This document shows positions 26,566-35,548 of a stretch of 64,000 nucleotides of DNA, piece after piece. The first letter of the stretch is position 1. The number at the start of each line of letters is the position of its first letter. A program made the translations under genes and the position numbers. The DNA lies in the NCBI GenBank assembly GCA_038207365.1, contig JBBQZV010000007.1, positions 62,001 to 126,000 on the forward strand, given 5' to 3'. The stretch comes from Fimbriimonas sp038207365. GTDB lineage: Bacteria; Armatimonadota; Fimbriimonadia; Fimbriimonadales; Fimbriimonadaceae. The notes under the pieces are model-generated. The model did not search any database. It saw only the letters and a list, made by a program, of their open reading frames with translations, and was not told where the DNA came from.

Positions 26566-28890
26566 ATGGACAACAGTTTTATCGCAATCATCATCGGTGC
26601 ATCTGAGTTCACCGCTGAGCGCTATAAATCTGATAAAGGATTCTCGGAAGCCCATAAGAGTTTCAAATCCTATGCAACAATTGCACTAAAAATTCGCTGG
26701 ACTAAACCTCGCAAAAAAAGATCAATCCAGAACACATTTTCGGGCCTTGACCTTTTTGACAGTGAATTAACTGTCAATGAGCAGGATAAACTCATCATTG
26801 AGTTTTTAGACAGTCAGTCAGGAGAATTAACGCTTGTTCTATACTACATAGGCCATGGTGATATTGAGCATGGGGATTTCATATTACCGGTAAAGAGCAC
26901 ACAAAAAAACAGCCTTTATCAATCTAGCTTCGTCGCCAAGGTACTTGCAAATCACTTGAAGCGTACGAGTCAAAGGGTACGATGCTTTGCCTTCATCGAC
27001 GCGTGTTTCGCTGGTGAAATAGGTGAAATTATTGCCCAGTCTCCGGGACCGGGATTATTGATTGACTTCTTCCTCCCCGGAATCGCGTGTCTATGTTCCT
27101 CACCAAGAGATAAAGAAAGCTATGTGTTGCCAGATCATTCCAATACTGCATTTACAGATGGCGTGATCGGGGCGTTAACTATGCAAAAGTTGGATGATCC
27201 TGCTTTTTTGTCTCTCAGAGACATACAGCTGAAGACATCAGAGAGAATTCACGACCGAAAAGCACAATTTGGAACTAATGATCAAATCTCGATGCGATTC
27301 AATCCACCTGTGCCACAGGTTTATTCACGGGACAGAGAGGGCGGAAATCTAGCCACTCACCAAGTCTTTCCTTTGAGATCTAAGTTTGGTCGAAAGCAGG
27401 TTAAGCCGCCGATCAAACCCATCGAAATTAGCGCGAGCAGCGCTGATCCAGGCCTCAGAGACTCTGAAATCGATTCATTGAAAGGTCGGAATACCTTGAC
27501 TTTGGAAAGCACGAGTTTGCCTAACTTTCAAGGCAACCGCATTGAGCCGCAAGCTGGCGATGAGAATATTCAGGTGCACTTACAAACTGATCCCAACAAC
27601 AGTTGGGATCCCATCAGTGAGCTTGAAAATTTCAAAATAACCAAACCAGACGGGGTAGAAACTGCTCCCCTACCAACTAACGTCATTCCTCAAATTCCCG
27701 AAGTTGCCTTGGACGCTGTCAGTAATATGGAAGTGGGTCCACTTGCGACACTTCTTTCTCCATATACGATCAACACAGATAGCGTTCAGCCAGAAATTGA
27801 CCATCCACACCTGGATTCAGTTACGAAAGAAATATCCGTATTGGGTTCAGAATTGGGCGAGGATCCAAGGGAGATCGTCAATCGATGGCTGGATAAAAGA
27901 GACCCGCGAGCACATTTTATACAGGAGGTACAGGAAAACCCGGAGCACAAGTTGAACTACAGTGAGGTGACAACCTGGCTTAGGTACCAACACTATCTAC
28001 TTGTTACCACTGAGACCGACCAGAAGCGGCGCTATCGAGAGCTTCGTAGCAAGATTACTAGGACAACGAATGTGTCAAGAGCCAGCTTTTCAAACCTTGC
28101 GAAACTTCGCATCGAAGCTGGACAGGCTGCAGCAGCACGAATAAAGCTGGACGTAATGCTGATCAAAACGACTGGCATGGTGATCTCCGATTATCGTAGT
28201 TACTTAAGTATGAATTCCGTTCGATGGAGTTTTCAAAAGTGGTTTGAGAACGAATTAGATCAAGAGCGCAAAAAGATCCGTGATGCGGCAAAATTCAACT
28301 CCCAGATGTTCACTTTGTGGAATCCTGTAACATGCTTTTTGTTCGCTATCTTTGCATGGTATACCTGGTGCGTCCTGTATTACATCCGCTGGACCCTGGA
28401 ATCATGGCCCTACAATCGGCCACTGGGCACCTCAACAATTAATTTATGGCTATCAAAAATACAAACTTTATTGGTTTGTGGCTTACCATTTGTTGGATGT
28501 GTCGTCGTACTGTATTTTGCCCTTCAACAGATAAGTCGTTCCTTCAGGGAAGATAAGTGGACTAAAAGGCAAAGAGAGGCACCTTCGACTGCTAGAGCAG
28601 CACATCGAGTAATTGATATTGTATCCCTGGGAACGACAGTAGTAATTGGGACAGCCTTGCCAGGGTACTTAGGATACATTACATCAAAGGATCTGTGGAA
28701 TGTTTGTTGGAACAATCGTTTAGTTAAAGTGCCCCTAAGCTTCTTCTCGATTGGGATTTGGGTACTAGCAAACATATCACTCCTGCTGTGTCTTACATGG
28801 GTAGCTGTACTTTCGTGGACTTACTTGGCTTCAAGGAAACGCAATCCCTACCGAACTGACCAATACAAGGAGCTAGATGAAGGAAGGTAG
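26566..28890 (+). CDS. Membrane-anchored caspase-like (C14/metacaspase) protease
   Basis: A 774-residue protein. The N-terminal 260 residues form a caspase-like domain: strand SFIAIIIGASEF, catalytic His in LYYIGHGDIE (H97) and catalytic Cys in FAFIDACFAGE (C147), a His-Cys spacing of 50 that is normal for the clan. Residues about 270-440 are polar and probably disordered. Residues 440-600 are helical. Four membrane segments follow (about 585-605, 630-655, 685-710, 725-755; for example LLVCGLPFVGCVVVLYFALQ). The domain order suggests a cytosolic protease tethered to the membrane. It follows the EACC1-like gene. The region is AT-richer than its neighbours, which suggests transfer. It could also be a non-defence regulatory protease. 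Confidence 0.8.
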   Translation: MDNSFIAIIIGASEFTAERYKSDKGFSEAHKSFKSYATIALKIRWTKPRKKRSIQNTFSGLDLFDSELTVNEQDKLIIEFLDSQSGELTLVLYYIGHGDIEHGDFILPVKSTQKNSLYQSSFVAKVLANHLKRTSQRVRCFAFIDACFAGEIGEIIAQSPGPGLLIDFFLPGIACLCSSPRDKESYVLPDHSNTAFTDGVIGALTMQKLDDPAFLSLRDIQLKTSERIHDRKAQFGTNDQISMRFNPPVPQVYSRDREGGNLATHQVFPLRSKFGRKQVKPPIKPIEISASSADPGLRDSEIDSLKGRNTLTLESTSLPNFQGNRIEPQAGDENIQVHLQTDPNNSWDPISELENFKITKPDGVETAPLPTNVIPQIPEVALDAVSNMEVGPLATLLSPYTINTDSVQPEIDHPHLDSVTKEISVLGSELGEDPREIVNRWLDKRDPRAHFIQEVQENPEHKLNYSEVTTWLRYQHYLLVTTETDQKRRYRELRSKITRTTNVSRASFSNLAKLRIEAGQAAAARIKLDVMLIKTTGMVISDYRSYLSMNSVRWSFQKWFENELDQERKKIRDAAKFNSQMFTLWNPVTCFLFAIFAWYTWCVLYYIRWTLESWPYNRPLGTSTINLWLSKIQTLLVCGLPFVGCVVVLYFALQQISRSFREDKWTKRQREAPSTARAAHRVIDIVSLGTTVVIGTALPGYLGYITSKDLWNVCWNNRLVKVPLSFFSIGIWVLANISLLLCLTWVAVLSWTYLASRKRNPYRTDQYKELDEGR

Positions 28891-29065
28891 CTCATCTTAG
28901 CTTCGCGCATCCATTCCGTCTTGTTTTCATATCCATAAACAGGATACGTTTGGTGGGTTATGATAAGCCCGACTCATTCTCTACACGTGTCAAACAATCT
29001 TGATTGGGACTTCCAAACATAAAAGTCTGCAACTCTGACATGCTCAGAGGGATTCCTAAATCATC

Positions 29066-29158
29066 TCATTTTGCGGCAAGCCAGCCGCGATCGGACATCC
29101 TGTCGGCGAGGCTTTGTGCACACGTGTATATGGCTCGATTGTTGGGGAACCGGTCACC
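29066..29158 (-). pseudogene. C-terminal remnant of an alpha/beta-hydrolase gene
   Basis: The minus strand reads GDRFPNNRAIYTCAQ then SLADRMSDRGWLAAK and a TGA. It matches the last 30 residues of the intact hydrolase at 32660-33505 (GDRFPKNRAIFTWPE then RLADWMSDGGWLTAK). Nothing homologous lies upstream of 29158, so only a short 3' fragment survives. The rest of the gap 28891-29351 shows no gene. Confidence 0.7.
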
Positions 29159-29351
29159 AGCGGGTCTCCCAATTCTAAAGGAGTTATTCAAGGTCGACGA
29201 AAGGTACTTGCACGTTATCCAATCGCAATCTCGTTTTGCGTTGTATGATTACTGTAATCTCTTGTCAATTCGTTGAAGCTCTTGCCCGTTTTTCGGTTTT
29301 CTACAGGCAGAAGAGGCAGGACCTTCAGTACTTTTTGAGCGACAAATCCAC

Positions 29352-30254
29352 ATGACACCCACTTCTAGAAATAGAACCGCGTTCTTGGCGACTCCGTTTT
29401 CCTCTATACCGCTGATGGCCGCGCTTCTTTGTAGCTCAGGTGCTGTTCAGAGCAAATCGGACAAGGCCAGCTTAACACCAGAAGAACTTGGCTTTTACAA
29501 GTCCTTCTCAGGCGAGCAAAAGCCGATTTTTGATTCTCTAAAAATTACTAAAACTCAGAAGTCTCGTATCGATAGCTTAATAAAGGTTCTGGCACACCGC
29601 CGATTAACCAGTGCCAATGATCCCCACGTAAACTATTACACGGGTCTTAGGGGGATTCTAACTCATGCTCAGTATGTTCACTACTTTGCTGAGCTCAGTG
29701 TTTCGAATATTATCCCGGGAGCGGTCAGCCACCTGGGCCAGATCTTTTCTGAGGAGTTCGGATTGACCAGCGTTCCGGAACACAAGCCTACTTTGTACCA
29801 ATGGCAGCAAGCTCTTGGGAGCGATCGACCTAACACGTTTGTAGGACCAGACGGCTCAAGTAAGACCTTTTGGACAGGTTCGAAGCATATGGTTTCGATT
29901 CCAAGCGGAATCGCCCAAATTCGTGTCCGGAGTGTCGACGAATTAGGGAGCCTTACGCAGTGGAAGTACCAAAAGGCAGAGCTCACGTTGAATCGCGAGC
30001 ATCAAGAGTTAGCAAACTCGAACGCTCGCGTTATCGCAACCGTTATTCAAGGATCAGCGATATCTACCGGCCATTACAATACAAATTTGGCAGCATATGC
30101 CACCGATCTGGGTGGGAATATCCCGGTTAACCCATGCACGGGAACTAGCACTGGCTATTCGATTTCCGCTACGAAATCAACTGCGATCGTATCTGCCCAA
30201 ACCGGCACAAAATGCGGCGTTTGGTCTCCCACGATCTTTAAGTTAAGCCTGTGA
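29352..30254 (+). CDS. Exported hypothetical protein with a pilin-like C-terminus
   Basis: The 300-residue product begins with a polar segment then a hydrophobic stretch (SIPLMAALLCSSGAVQS), which looks like a signal sequence. The centre is helical. The C-terminus NTNLAAYATDLGGNIPVNPC followed by TGTSTGYSISATKST and a second Cys (GTKCGVW) resembles the disulfide-closed C-terminal region of type IV pilins and pseudopilins, but the N-terminal pilin motif is absent. It could be a pilin-derived secreted protein. TACTTT lies about 17 nt before the ATG. The function is unknown. Confidence 0.55.
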   Translation: MTPTSRNRTAFLATPFSSIPLMAALLCSSGAVQSKSDKASLTPEELGFYKSFSGEQKPIFDSLKITKTQKSRIDSLIKVLAHRRLTSANDPHVNYYTGLRGILTHAQYVHYFAELSVSNIIPGAVSHLGQIFSEEFGLTSVPEHKPTLYQWQQALGSDRPNTFVGPDGSSKTFWTGSKHMVSIPSGIAQIRVRSVDELGSLTQWKYQKAELTLNREHQELANSNARVIATVIQGSAISTGHYNTNLAAYATDLGGNIPVNPCTGTSTGYSISATKSTAIVSAQTGTKCGVWSPTIFKLSL

Positions 30255-30525
30255 CTTCTGCCTGAGAAAGGGATGAGGAAGCAAGATGCCATGCTACAAA
30301 TTGCGGTCTGATTCGCTGCCTGATGATTGGCAGGTTGTGCGGCTACTTGGGGCCGTTGTCAGTTAATGATTACGGTTCGGACTGCTCAATGTAATTTACG
30401 ACCTCGGTTCTGATCTCGGTGTCGTTGTGCTTGAGGCCTGCATAAACAAATAACATCCGCTCCCGACAAATCAAACGGCGAATCTATATCACTTGGATGG
30501 AAATTAATCTCGACTCTTCCGTTCC

Positions 30526-31698
30526 ATGTTCGTGAGACATTCTACAAAAACCATCGGAACCACGGCACTCTTCGCGGTATTACTCGCCAGCGCAAACGCA
30601 CAAAGTAGGTCAGTAAATGGGTTCTATTGGCCCTTGGTGAATTTCACCTATTCGAGTGCAGGGTCTTGGTATCACATCAATTATCTTGGCAATGGAACCA
30701 CTCATATAGGGATCGATATGATGGCGGCAGAAAGAACTCCCGTCTACGCTATTGCTGATGGAACATGCATTTTGGTTCAGGCTGACGGAGATCCTCAGAG
30801 TCACAACAATATGGCTGTATTTGTCAAACATGTTGATGACTTTAAGCGACCGTTCTCAAGCTTGTATATGCACATCAAGCCGGTCGTGGCCAAGAATGCA
30901 CACATTAAGGCGGGTCAGCTTATCGGCACCATCGGTATCAACGATAATGGAAATCATCTGCACTTTGGGATCTTCACGGGAGACAACATGACGCCTTATG
31001 GTGCGGGCTACCCTCTGAACGGGTGGGGAAGAGTCCCGAACCCACCACCAACCAACAGAAACGGATTCGACAATCCTCGGTATTGGGTCGAGAAATTCAG
31101 TCCAGATGGATTTACCGACGAGATTGGTCGGGGATCGACTCATAGAGGAGCGTTTCTTCAGGTTTTCCACGATTTCGGAGGGCACGAGATATTTGAGAAG
31201 GCACAAGGAAATGTAAGGACCTGGGGTCCATCAAATACTCAGGTAGAGGTGCAAGACTTCACGTGGCAAGGCCAAGGGGCACGGCAATTAATTTACAATG
31301 GCCAGGTCGTTTGCGCTGTATACGGAGCCATCGGCGCTGTTTATAATGCAGCGAATGGACCATATGGCGCTTTCGGAAAGCCGCTCTGCTCAGAAGTCGA
31401 TTGCATGAATCGTACCGGGATTATGGGGCGCATGAATGGTTTTCAAGGCGGCGATATCATCTGGAATCGCGTCAACGCTTATGGTGTGATGGGAAGTATT
31501 AGGAACAAGTACAACCAGCCTGGGTCCGCCAAAGGAACACTCGGCTTTCCAACCTGCCAACAGAGTTCGTATCCAACTAGTAAGTGGGGGTCAAAAGGAG
31601 TAATGTCCGGATTTGAAGGTGGAGACATTCTCTCATCCATACGGGGAACGTATCCTATCATAGGCGCGATGCGCGATAAATATAACGCAGATGGATAG
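30526..31698 (+). CDS. Exported M23 peptidase with LGFP repeats, cut short by a TAG codon
   Basis: A 390-residue product with a signal peptide (TALFAVLLASANAQS). Residues about 50-160 are an M23 endopeptidase domain: GTTHIGIDMMAA carries the first His and Asp ligands, and GNHLHFGIF is the HxH motif. Such enzymes cut peptidoglycan cross-links. Residues about 260-390 form LGFP-like wall-binding repeats (GAFGKPLCSE, GFQGGDIIW, GTLGFPTCQQ, GFEGGDIL). The TAG at 31696-31698 interrupts the last repeat. The same frame continues for 31 codons as TRGKWGWPKSDPYTANGTTR and DFEGGTLILR to a TGA at 31792, completing the repeat. The gene is therefore either a recent nonsense allele or a readthrough case. 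Confidence 0.8.
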   Translation: MFVRHSTKTIGTTALFAVLLASANAQSRSVNGFYWPLVNFTYSSAGSWYHINYLGNGTTHIGIDMMAAERTPVYAIADGTCILVQADGDPQSHNNMAVFVKHVDDFKRPFSSLYMHIKPVVAKNAHIKAGQLIGTIGINDNGNHLHFGIFTGDNMTPYGAGYPLNGWGRVPNPPPTNRNGFDNPRYWVEKFSPDGFTDEIGRGSTHRGAFLQVFHDFGGHEIFEKAQGNVRTWGPSNTQVEVQDFTWQGQGARQLIYNGQVVCAVYGAIGAVYNAANGPYGAFGKPLCSEVDCMNRTGIMGRMNGFQGGDIIWNRVNAYGVMGSIRNKYNQPGSAKGTLGFPTCQQSSYPTSKWGSKGVMSGFEGGDILSSIRGTYPIIGAMRDKYNADG

Positions 31699-31974
31699 AC
31701 GCGTGGAAAGTGGGGATGGCCGAAATCGGATCCTTACACGGCAAATGGAACCACAAGACAAGATTTCGAGGGAGGAACACTAATTCTTAGGTGATTTCAG
31801 GCCCAGGTTCCCTTCTCCGCCGATGGGTCGGGAACCAGAAACACCGTTTCCTGGAAGCCCGCCGAATTTCAACCAACTGAACATGCTAGGTCTGAGGACC
31901 CTAGGACTACCTTCATTTCGTCTTCATCAGCCGAATCCATCATTTGTTTGCTACCCAAAGAGGAAGACTAATAA

Positions 31975-32643
31975 ACGAAAATACTACTTATTGAAGATGA
32001 ACACCCGTCAGCGCAGGCTGTGGTTCGGCTGACGTATCAGGAGGGGTATTCGACTACTTGGCAGACGGATGGAAGGAAGGGATTATAAGCGGCTCTCGAT
32101 GGCGATTTTGATCTGATCATTCTTGATCTAATGCTGTCTTCGATGAGTGGGTGGGATATTTGCCGAGCGGTTCGCAGAGTGGAAATTGACATTCCCATCC
32201 TGATGCTGAGTGCCTTGGATGAGCCATGGGATAAAGTCCGTGGGCTTGACGCGGGCGCAGACGATTTTCTTGGCAAGCCATTCGATACAGAGGAGTTACT
32301 CGCTCGTATTCGCGCCTTGCTGAGGAAGAAGATGGTGCATCGCGGACAAAGAATCCACATTGAAGACTTGGAGATTGATCGAGATTCGCGAACGGCCGTG
32401 CGCTGTGGCACGGACCTCAATCTCACTGAAAGTGAGTTTGAAATTCTCGCAAAATTGGCTTCCCATGAAGGTCTCTTACTTCAAAAGGAAAAGCTCGCGA
32501 ACCATGTTGTTCTGAACACCGAGTCAACAGGCGACCCATTTGAATCCTGCATGGCCAGTCTTCGGGCGAAGGTAGATGGACCTTTTCATCAGCCCTTGAT
32601 TCGAGGTTGCGACGACTCCTATATCCTCTGCGTATTAGGCTAA
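31975..32643 (+). pseudogene. OmpR-family response regulator, broken by TAA and a lost start
   Basis: One frame from about 31975 to 32643 encodes a receiver plus winged-helix response regulator. KILLIEDEHPSAQAVVRLTY begins the receiver, but the ATG expected before it reads as TAA. A TAA at 32086 interrupts the receiver after TDGRKGL. The rest is readable: FDLIILDLMLSSMSGWDI with the phospho-acceptor Asp, LMLSALDEPWDKVRGLDAGA, DFLGKPFD, and the DNA-binding domain (LTESEFEILAKLASHEG). The C-terminal wing (LIRGCDDSYILCVLG) also looks degenerate. An ATG at 32131 could give a truncated product lacking the receiver N-terminus. It is most likely a pseudogene; its cognate kinase is not adjacent. Confidence 0.75.
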
Positions 32644-32659
32644 ATCCGGGCAGGCTGGA

Positions 32660-33505
32660 TCACTTAGCCGTGAGCCAGCCTCCGTCGGACATCCAGTCGG
32701 CGAGGCGTTCGGGCCAGGTGAATATGGCTCGGTTCTTTGGGAATCGGTCGCCCATGTTGAAGCCGTGTCCGCCGGAAGCAAACAGGTGCAGCTCCATAGG
32801 TGCCTTGGCAGCGTTGTATTGCTTGGCGAGGAAGAGCGCGAGGCTGGAAAGGCCGTCGTCGTTAGCGACAGCTAAGAATCCAGGGGGTGCGGTCTTGGGG
32901 ACTACGGGTGGAATTCCGTATGGCCCAGGGTAGATCCAGATGGCGAAGTTTGGGTGTTGGTCCAATCGGTCGACGGGGTCTGTAGCGGCGGGATCGCCGG
33001 ATTCGTCACCGAAAACGGCCATGGACAGGCACTCGCCACCCGCTGAGAAGCCCATCATTCCCACTCGAGACGGATCGACTCCCCACTCCTTAGCATGACA
33101 ACGGACCAGGCGCATGGCCCGGTAAACATCTGCTCGAGTATCTTTGGCAACGGTCAGGGTCGATCCTCTCTCCCTCGCCAAGCGGTATTTCAAAACGATC
33201 GCGGTGACCCCAAGGTCGTTGAAGAACTTAGCGGGCTTAGTGCCTTCTTCATCGATAACCAGTTCGCTGTGTCCGCCCCCTGGACAAATTACGACGGCGA
33301 CGCCTTTTGCCTTCGTCTTGTCTGGCAAGTACACGGTCAGGGATGGATTCTGGATATTCGCAATGGACCAAGGGTGGGGACGTGTTTCAGCCTCGTTTTT
33401 GCGAGACTCTGAGCCAGGTGCACCTTGAGTCCACAGAGGCAAAACAAGCGGTTTCATCGTTGGTTGCGAAGCAGTTACCGAACACATAAACGCCAGCCAC
33501 AGCAT
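32660..33505 (-). CDS. Exported alpha/beta-hydrolase (BD-FAE/esterase-lipase type)
   Basis: A 281-residue protein with a hydrophobic N-terminus (LWLAFMCSVTASQ) suggesting export. The hydrolase features are VAVVICPGGGHSEL (oxyanion hole), GMMGFSAGGECL (nucleophile Ser in GFSAGG), an acid in AVANDDGLS, and the catalytic His in LFASGGHGFNMG. Relatives are carbohydrate esterases or xylan/acetyl esterases. TAAGTT lies exactly 6 nt before the ATG, so the mRNA is probably leaderless. It lies 36 bp downstream of the CocE-like hydrolase stop. A remnant of a related gene's 3' end is at 29.07 kb. Confidence 0.88.
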   Translation of the reverse strand: MLWLAFMCSVTASQPTMKPLVLPLWTQGAPGSESRKNEAETRPHPWSIANIQNPSLTVYLPDKTKAKGVAVVICPGGGHSELVIDEEGTKPAKFFNDLGVTAIVLKYRLARERGSTLTVAKDTRADVYRAMRLVRCHAKEWGVDPSRVGMMGFSAGGECLSMAVFGDESGDPAATDPVDRLDQHPNFAIWIYPGPYGIPPVVPKTAPPGFLAVANDDGLSSLALFLAKQYNAAKAPMELHLFASGGHGFNMGDRFPKNRAIFTWPERLADWMSDGGWLTAK

Positions 33506-33511
33506 GACTGC

Positions 33512-33517
33512 AACTTA
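33512..33517 (-). promoter_or_regulatory. Candidate -10 element of the alpha/beta-hydrolase gene
   Basis: On the minus strand TAAGTT, 6 nt, then the ATG at 33505. It lies within the 36-bp gap after the upstream hydrolase, giving this gene its own start. Confidence 0.45.
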
Positions 33518-33541
33518 CCACGGCTCATAGGCGTGATCGAC

Positions 33542-35407
33542 CTATTTCTTTAAGCTTTCAAGGAGTCGAACGTGGATCGCGCTTGCATGGTTCGCACCAA
33601 GGTAGATCCGCTCGACAGCTGAATGGAAGTCAGTGTCCTTTGCATCATAGATATTCACGTATCGTTGCGGGTTAAGGTCAGCAAGGGGGAACCAGGAACT
33701 CTGAACTTGGATCATGATTCGGTGTCCCTTTTTGAAGGTATGAAACACGTCATTCAAGTCGAAAGGCATGTGCGTTAACCGATTGGGAACCATTGGCTCT
33801 GGTCGTTCCAAGCTATTGCGGAACTTACCACGCATGATCTCTGCACGAACCAGCATTTGATAGCCGGACATTTTGACTGCTGGCGTCACCTTCGTGTTGA
33901 GGGGTTCATCCATCGGATATTCGTCGATGACCTTTACGATGAAGTCAGAATCTGTACCTGAAGTTGAAAGCCACAGATCCGCCTGAATCGGCCCCACAAA
34001 TGTAGTGTCCTTGTCCAGAACTGGTGTGGAGTAAGAGAGAACATCGGATCGTGACCAAGCAAAGCGCTGGTCGGCATCCATGAACGTGCGGTTGACACCG
34101 GTTCCGACTTCGGCAGTGTATGGCACGGGACGACGTGGATCGCTAACGTATTCGTCATAGGCAGCTTTGCCCTGTTTCCATTCCAATTTTCCGCCTGGTT
34201 GAAGGAAGAGAGAAGCTTCTTTTGACTCAGCAGGAGGCCACTGGTCAAAGGTCTTCCAGGCGTTTGCTCCCGTCTGGAAAACAATGGCCTTCTTCAATTC
34301 GGGATCCGGTTTGTCTTTCAAATAGTAATTGAAGAAAGGCAGTTCGACCTTTTCCCGGACGTACAGGCTGGACTTCTGGTCGAATTCGATGGCTCCCAGT
34401 CGCTCGCCATCATCACCTGCCCAACCGCCATGAAACCATGGGCCCATTACCAAGATATTCGGTGTCGTCGTGTCGTCGAGGCGTCCTTTATCTTTCTCAA
34501 TAGCTTTAAAGGTGTGCAGCGCACCATAGAGGTCTTCCGCATCGAACCAGCCACCGATGGTTAATACGGCGGGGCGAATCTGCTTGAAGTGCTGTTCCAT
34601 TCCGCGAGGCTTCCAATAGGCGTCGTAGGATTGGTGGGACATAATCTGCTCCCAGAACATGTTCCTATGTTTGAAGTACCTCTCCAGGTTAGCAAGTGAA
34701 CCTGTCTCAAGGAAGAACCGATACGAATCCGGGATGGGCCACTTGAACCCAGGGCCGTAAGTTTTGGAGGGAATGGGATGGGGCCATCCAAATCCCCAGA
34801 GGAACGAAAATCTTTGGGCGAGAAAGAAAGCTCCGTTGTGGTGATCGTCGTCTCCACGGAATCGATCGGTAACCGGCGCTTGGGGAGAAGCACATTTCAG
34901 CGCGGGATGAGCATCGATAAGTGCATTTGAAGCATAGAATCCAGGTTGCGATATGCCCCAGATACCGACCCGTCCATTGTTTTTGGGAACGTTCTTGACC
35001 AGCCAGTCGATGGTGTCATAGGCGTCCGTCGTCTCGTCAACGTCCTTGTTGGACTTCTTGTCTGGATGGACGGGTGGCGAGAATCGATGATGTCCCTCTG
35101 ACAGGTACCTACCGCGAACATCCTGGTTGACGAAGATGAACTTCTCGCGCGGGAATTGCTGCGTTGGCCCCAACCCTCTCGGAAAGGCAATTGGACCGTA
35201 TGGCGCACAACTGTAAGGCGTTCGCTGAAGGATGAAAGGTAGGGACGCTTCGCTCAGCTTGGGGGCATAGATTGCCGTGTAGAGCTTTGCGCCGTCACGC
35301 ATCGGAATCATGACTTCTTGTTTGCTGTAGGCGGACCGAATGTTGAAGTCAGGGGCGGCACCCGATTGAAGCACACCAAGAGTCGCAGCTAGCAAATAAA
35401 CAAGCAT
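33542..35407 (-). CDS. Exported CocE/NonD-family (S15) hydrolase
   Basis: A 621-residue protein starting with a signal peptide (LVYLLAATLGVLQSGAA). Residues about 25-400 are an S15/CocE alpha/beta-hydrolase domain: VMIPMRDGAKLYTAIYAP, FVNQDVRGRYLSEG, and the nucleophile elbow VGIWGISQPGFY. The likely acid and His lie in RPAVLTIGGWFDAEDLYGAL and GPWFHGGWAG. Residues about 420-615 form the C-terminal jelly-roll (galactose-binding-like) typical of X-Pro dipeptidyl peptidases and cocaine esterase. Substrates may be acylated peptides or beta-lactam-like amides; this is not determinable. It probably shares a transcript with the following esterase. Confidence 0.9.
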   Translation of the reverse strand: MLVYLLAATLGVLQSGAAPDFNIRSAYSKQEVMIPMRDGAKLYTAIYAPKLSEASLPFILQRTPYSCAPYGPIAFPRGLGPTQQFPREKFIFVNQDVRGRYLSEGHHRFSPPVHPDKKSNKDVDETTDAYDTIDWLVKNVPKNNGRVGIWGISQPGFYASNALIDAHPALKCASPQAPVTDRFRGDDDHHNGAFFLAQRFSFLWGFGWPHPIPSKTYGPGFKWPIPDSYRFFLETGSLANLERYFKHRNMFWEQIMSHQSYDAYWKPRGMEQHFKQIRPAVLTIGGWFDAEDLYGALHTFKAIEKDKGRLDDTTTPNILVMGPWFHGGWAGDDGERLGAIEFDQKSSLYVREKVELPFFNYYLKDKPDPELKKAIVFQTGANAWKTFDQWPPAESKEASLFLQPGGKLEWKQGKAAYDEYVSDPRRPVPYTAEVGTGVNRTFMDADQRFAWSRSDVLSYSTPVLDKDTTFVGPIQADLWLSTSGTDSDFIVKVIDEYPMDEPLNTKVTPAVKMSGYQMLVRAEIMRGKFRNSLERPEPMVPNRLTHMPFDLNDVFHTFKKGHRIMIQVQSSWFPLADLNPQRYVNIYDAKDTDFHSAVERIYLGANHASAIHVRLLESLKK

Positions 35408-35548
35408 AGGAAGGAGAATTCAATTCGACCGATCCACTGTGGTTTCCTGCCAACGGCTATGGCGGCCCGCCTTATGATCATTAACGTATACTTCCTTGAG
35501 AGAACCGAACACCCCCTTACCTTAACCACCGGTTTCTCAGTTCGGTAC

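Noticed and set aside
29004..29276. Plus-strand frame of 90 codons
   Set aside because: It is antisense to the esterase remnant, and the same antisense frame occurs opposite the intact esterase at 32.6-32.9 kb; the shared similarity comes from the minus-strand gene.
31696..31698. Genetic code in which TAG is recoded
   Set aside because: RF1 (prfA) is present with an intact PAT and GGQ, and several clear genes such as comM end in TAG; premature stops here include TAA and TGA as well.
32607..32933. Plus-strand frame of 108 codons overlapping the alpha/beta-hydrolase
   Set aside because: Antisense shadow of the hydrolase C-terminus, whose catalytic motifs are clear on the minus strand.
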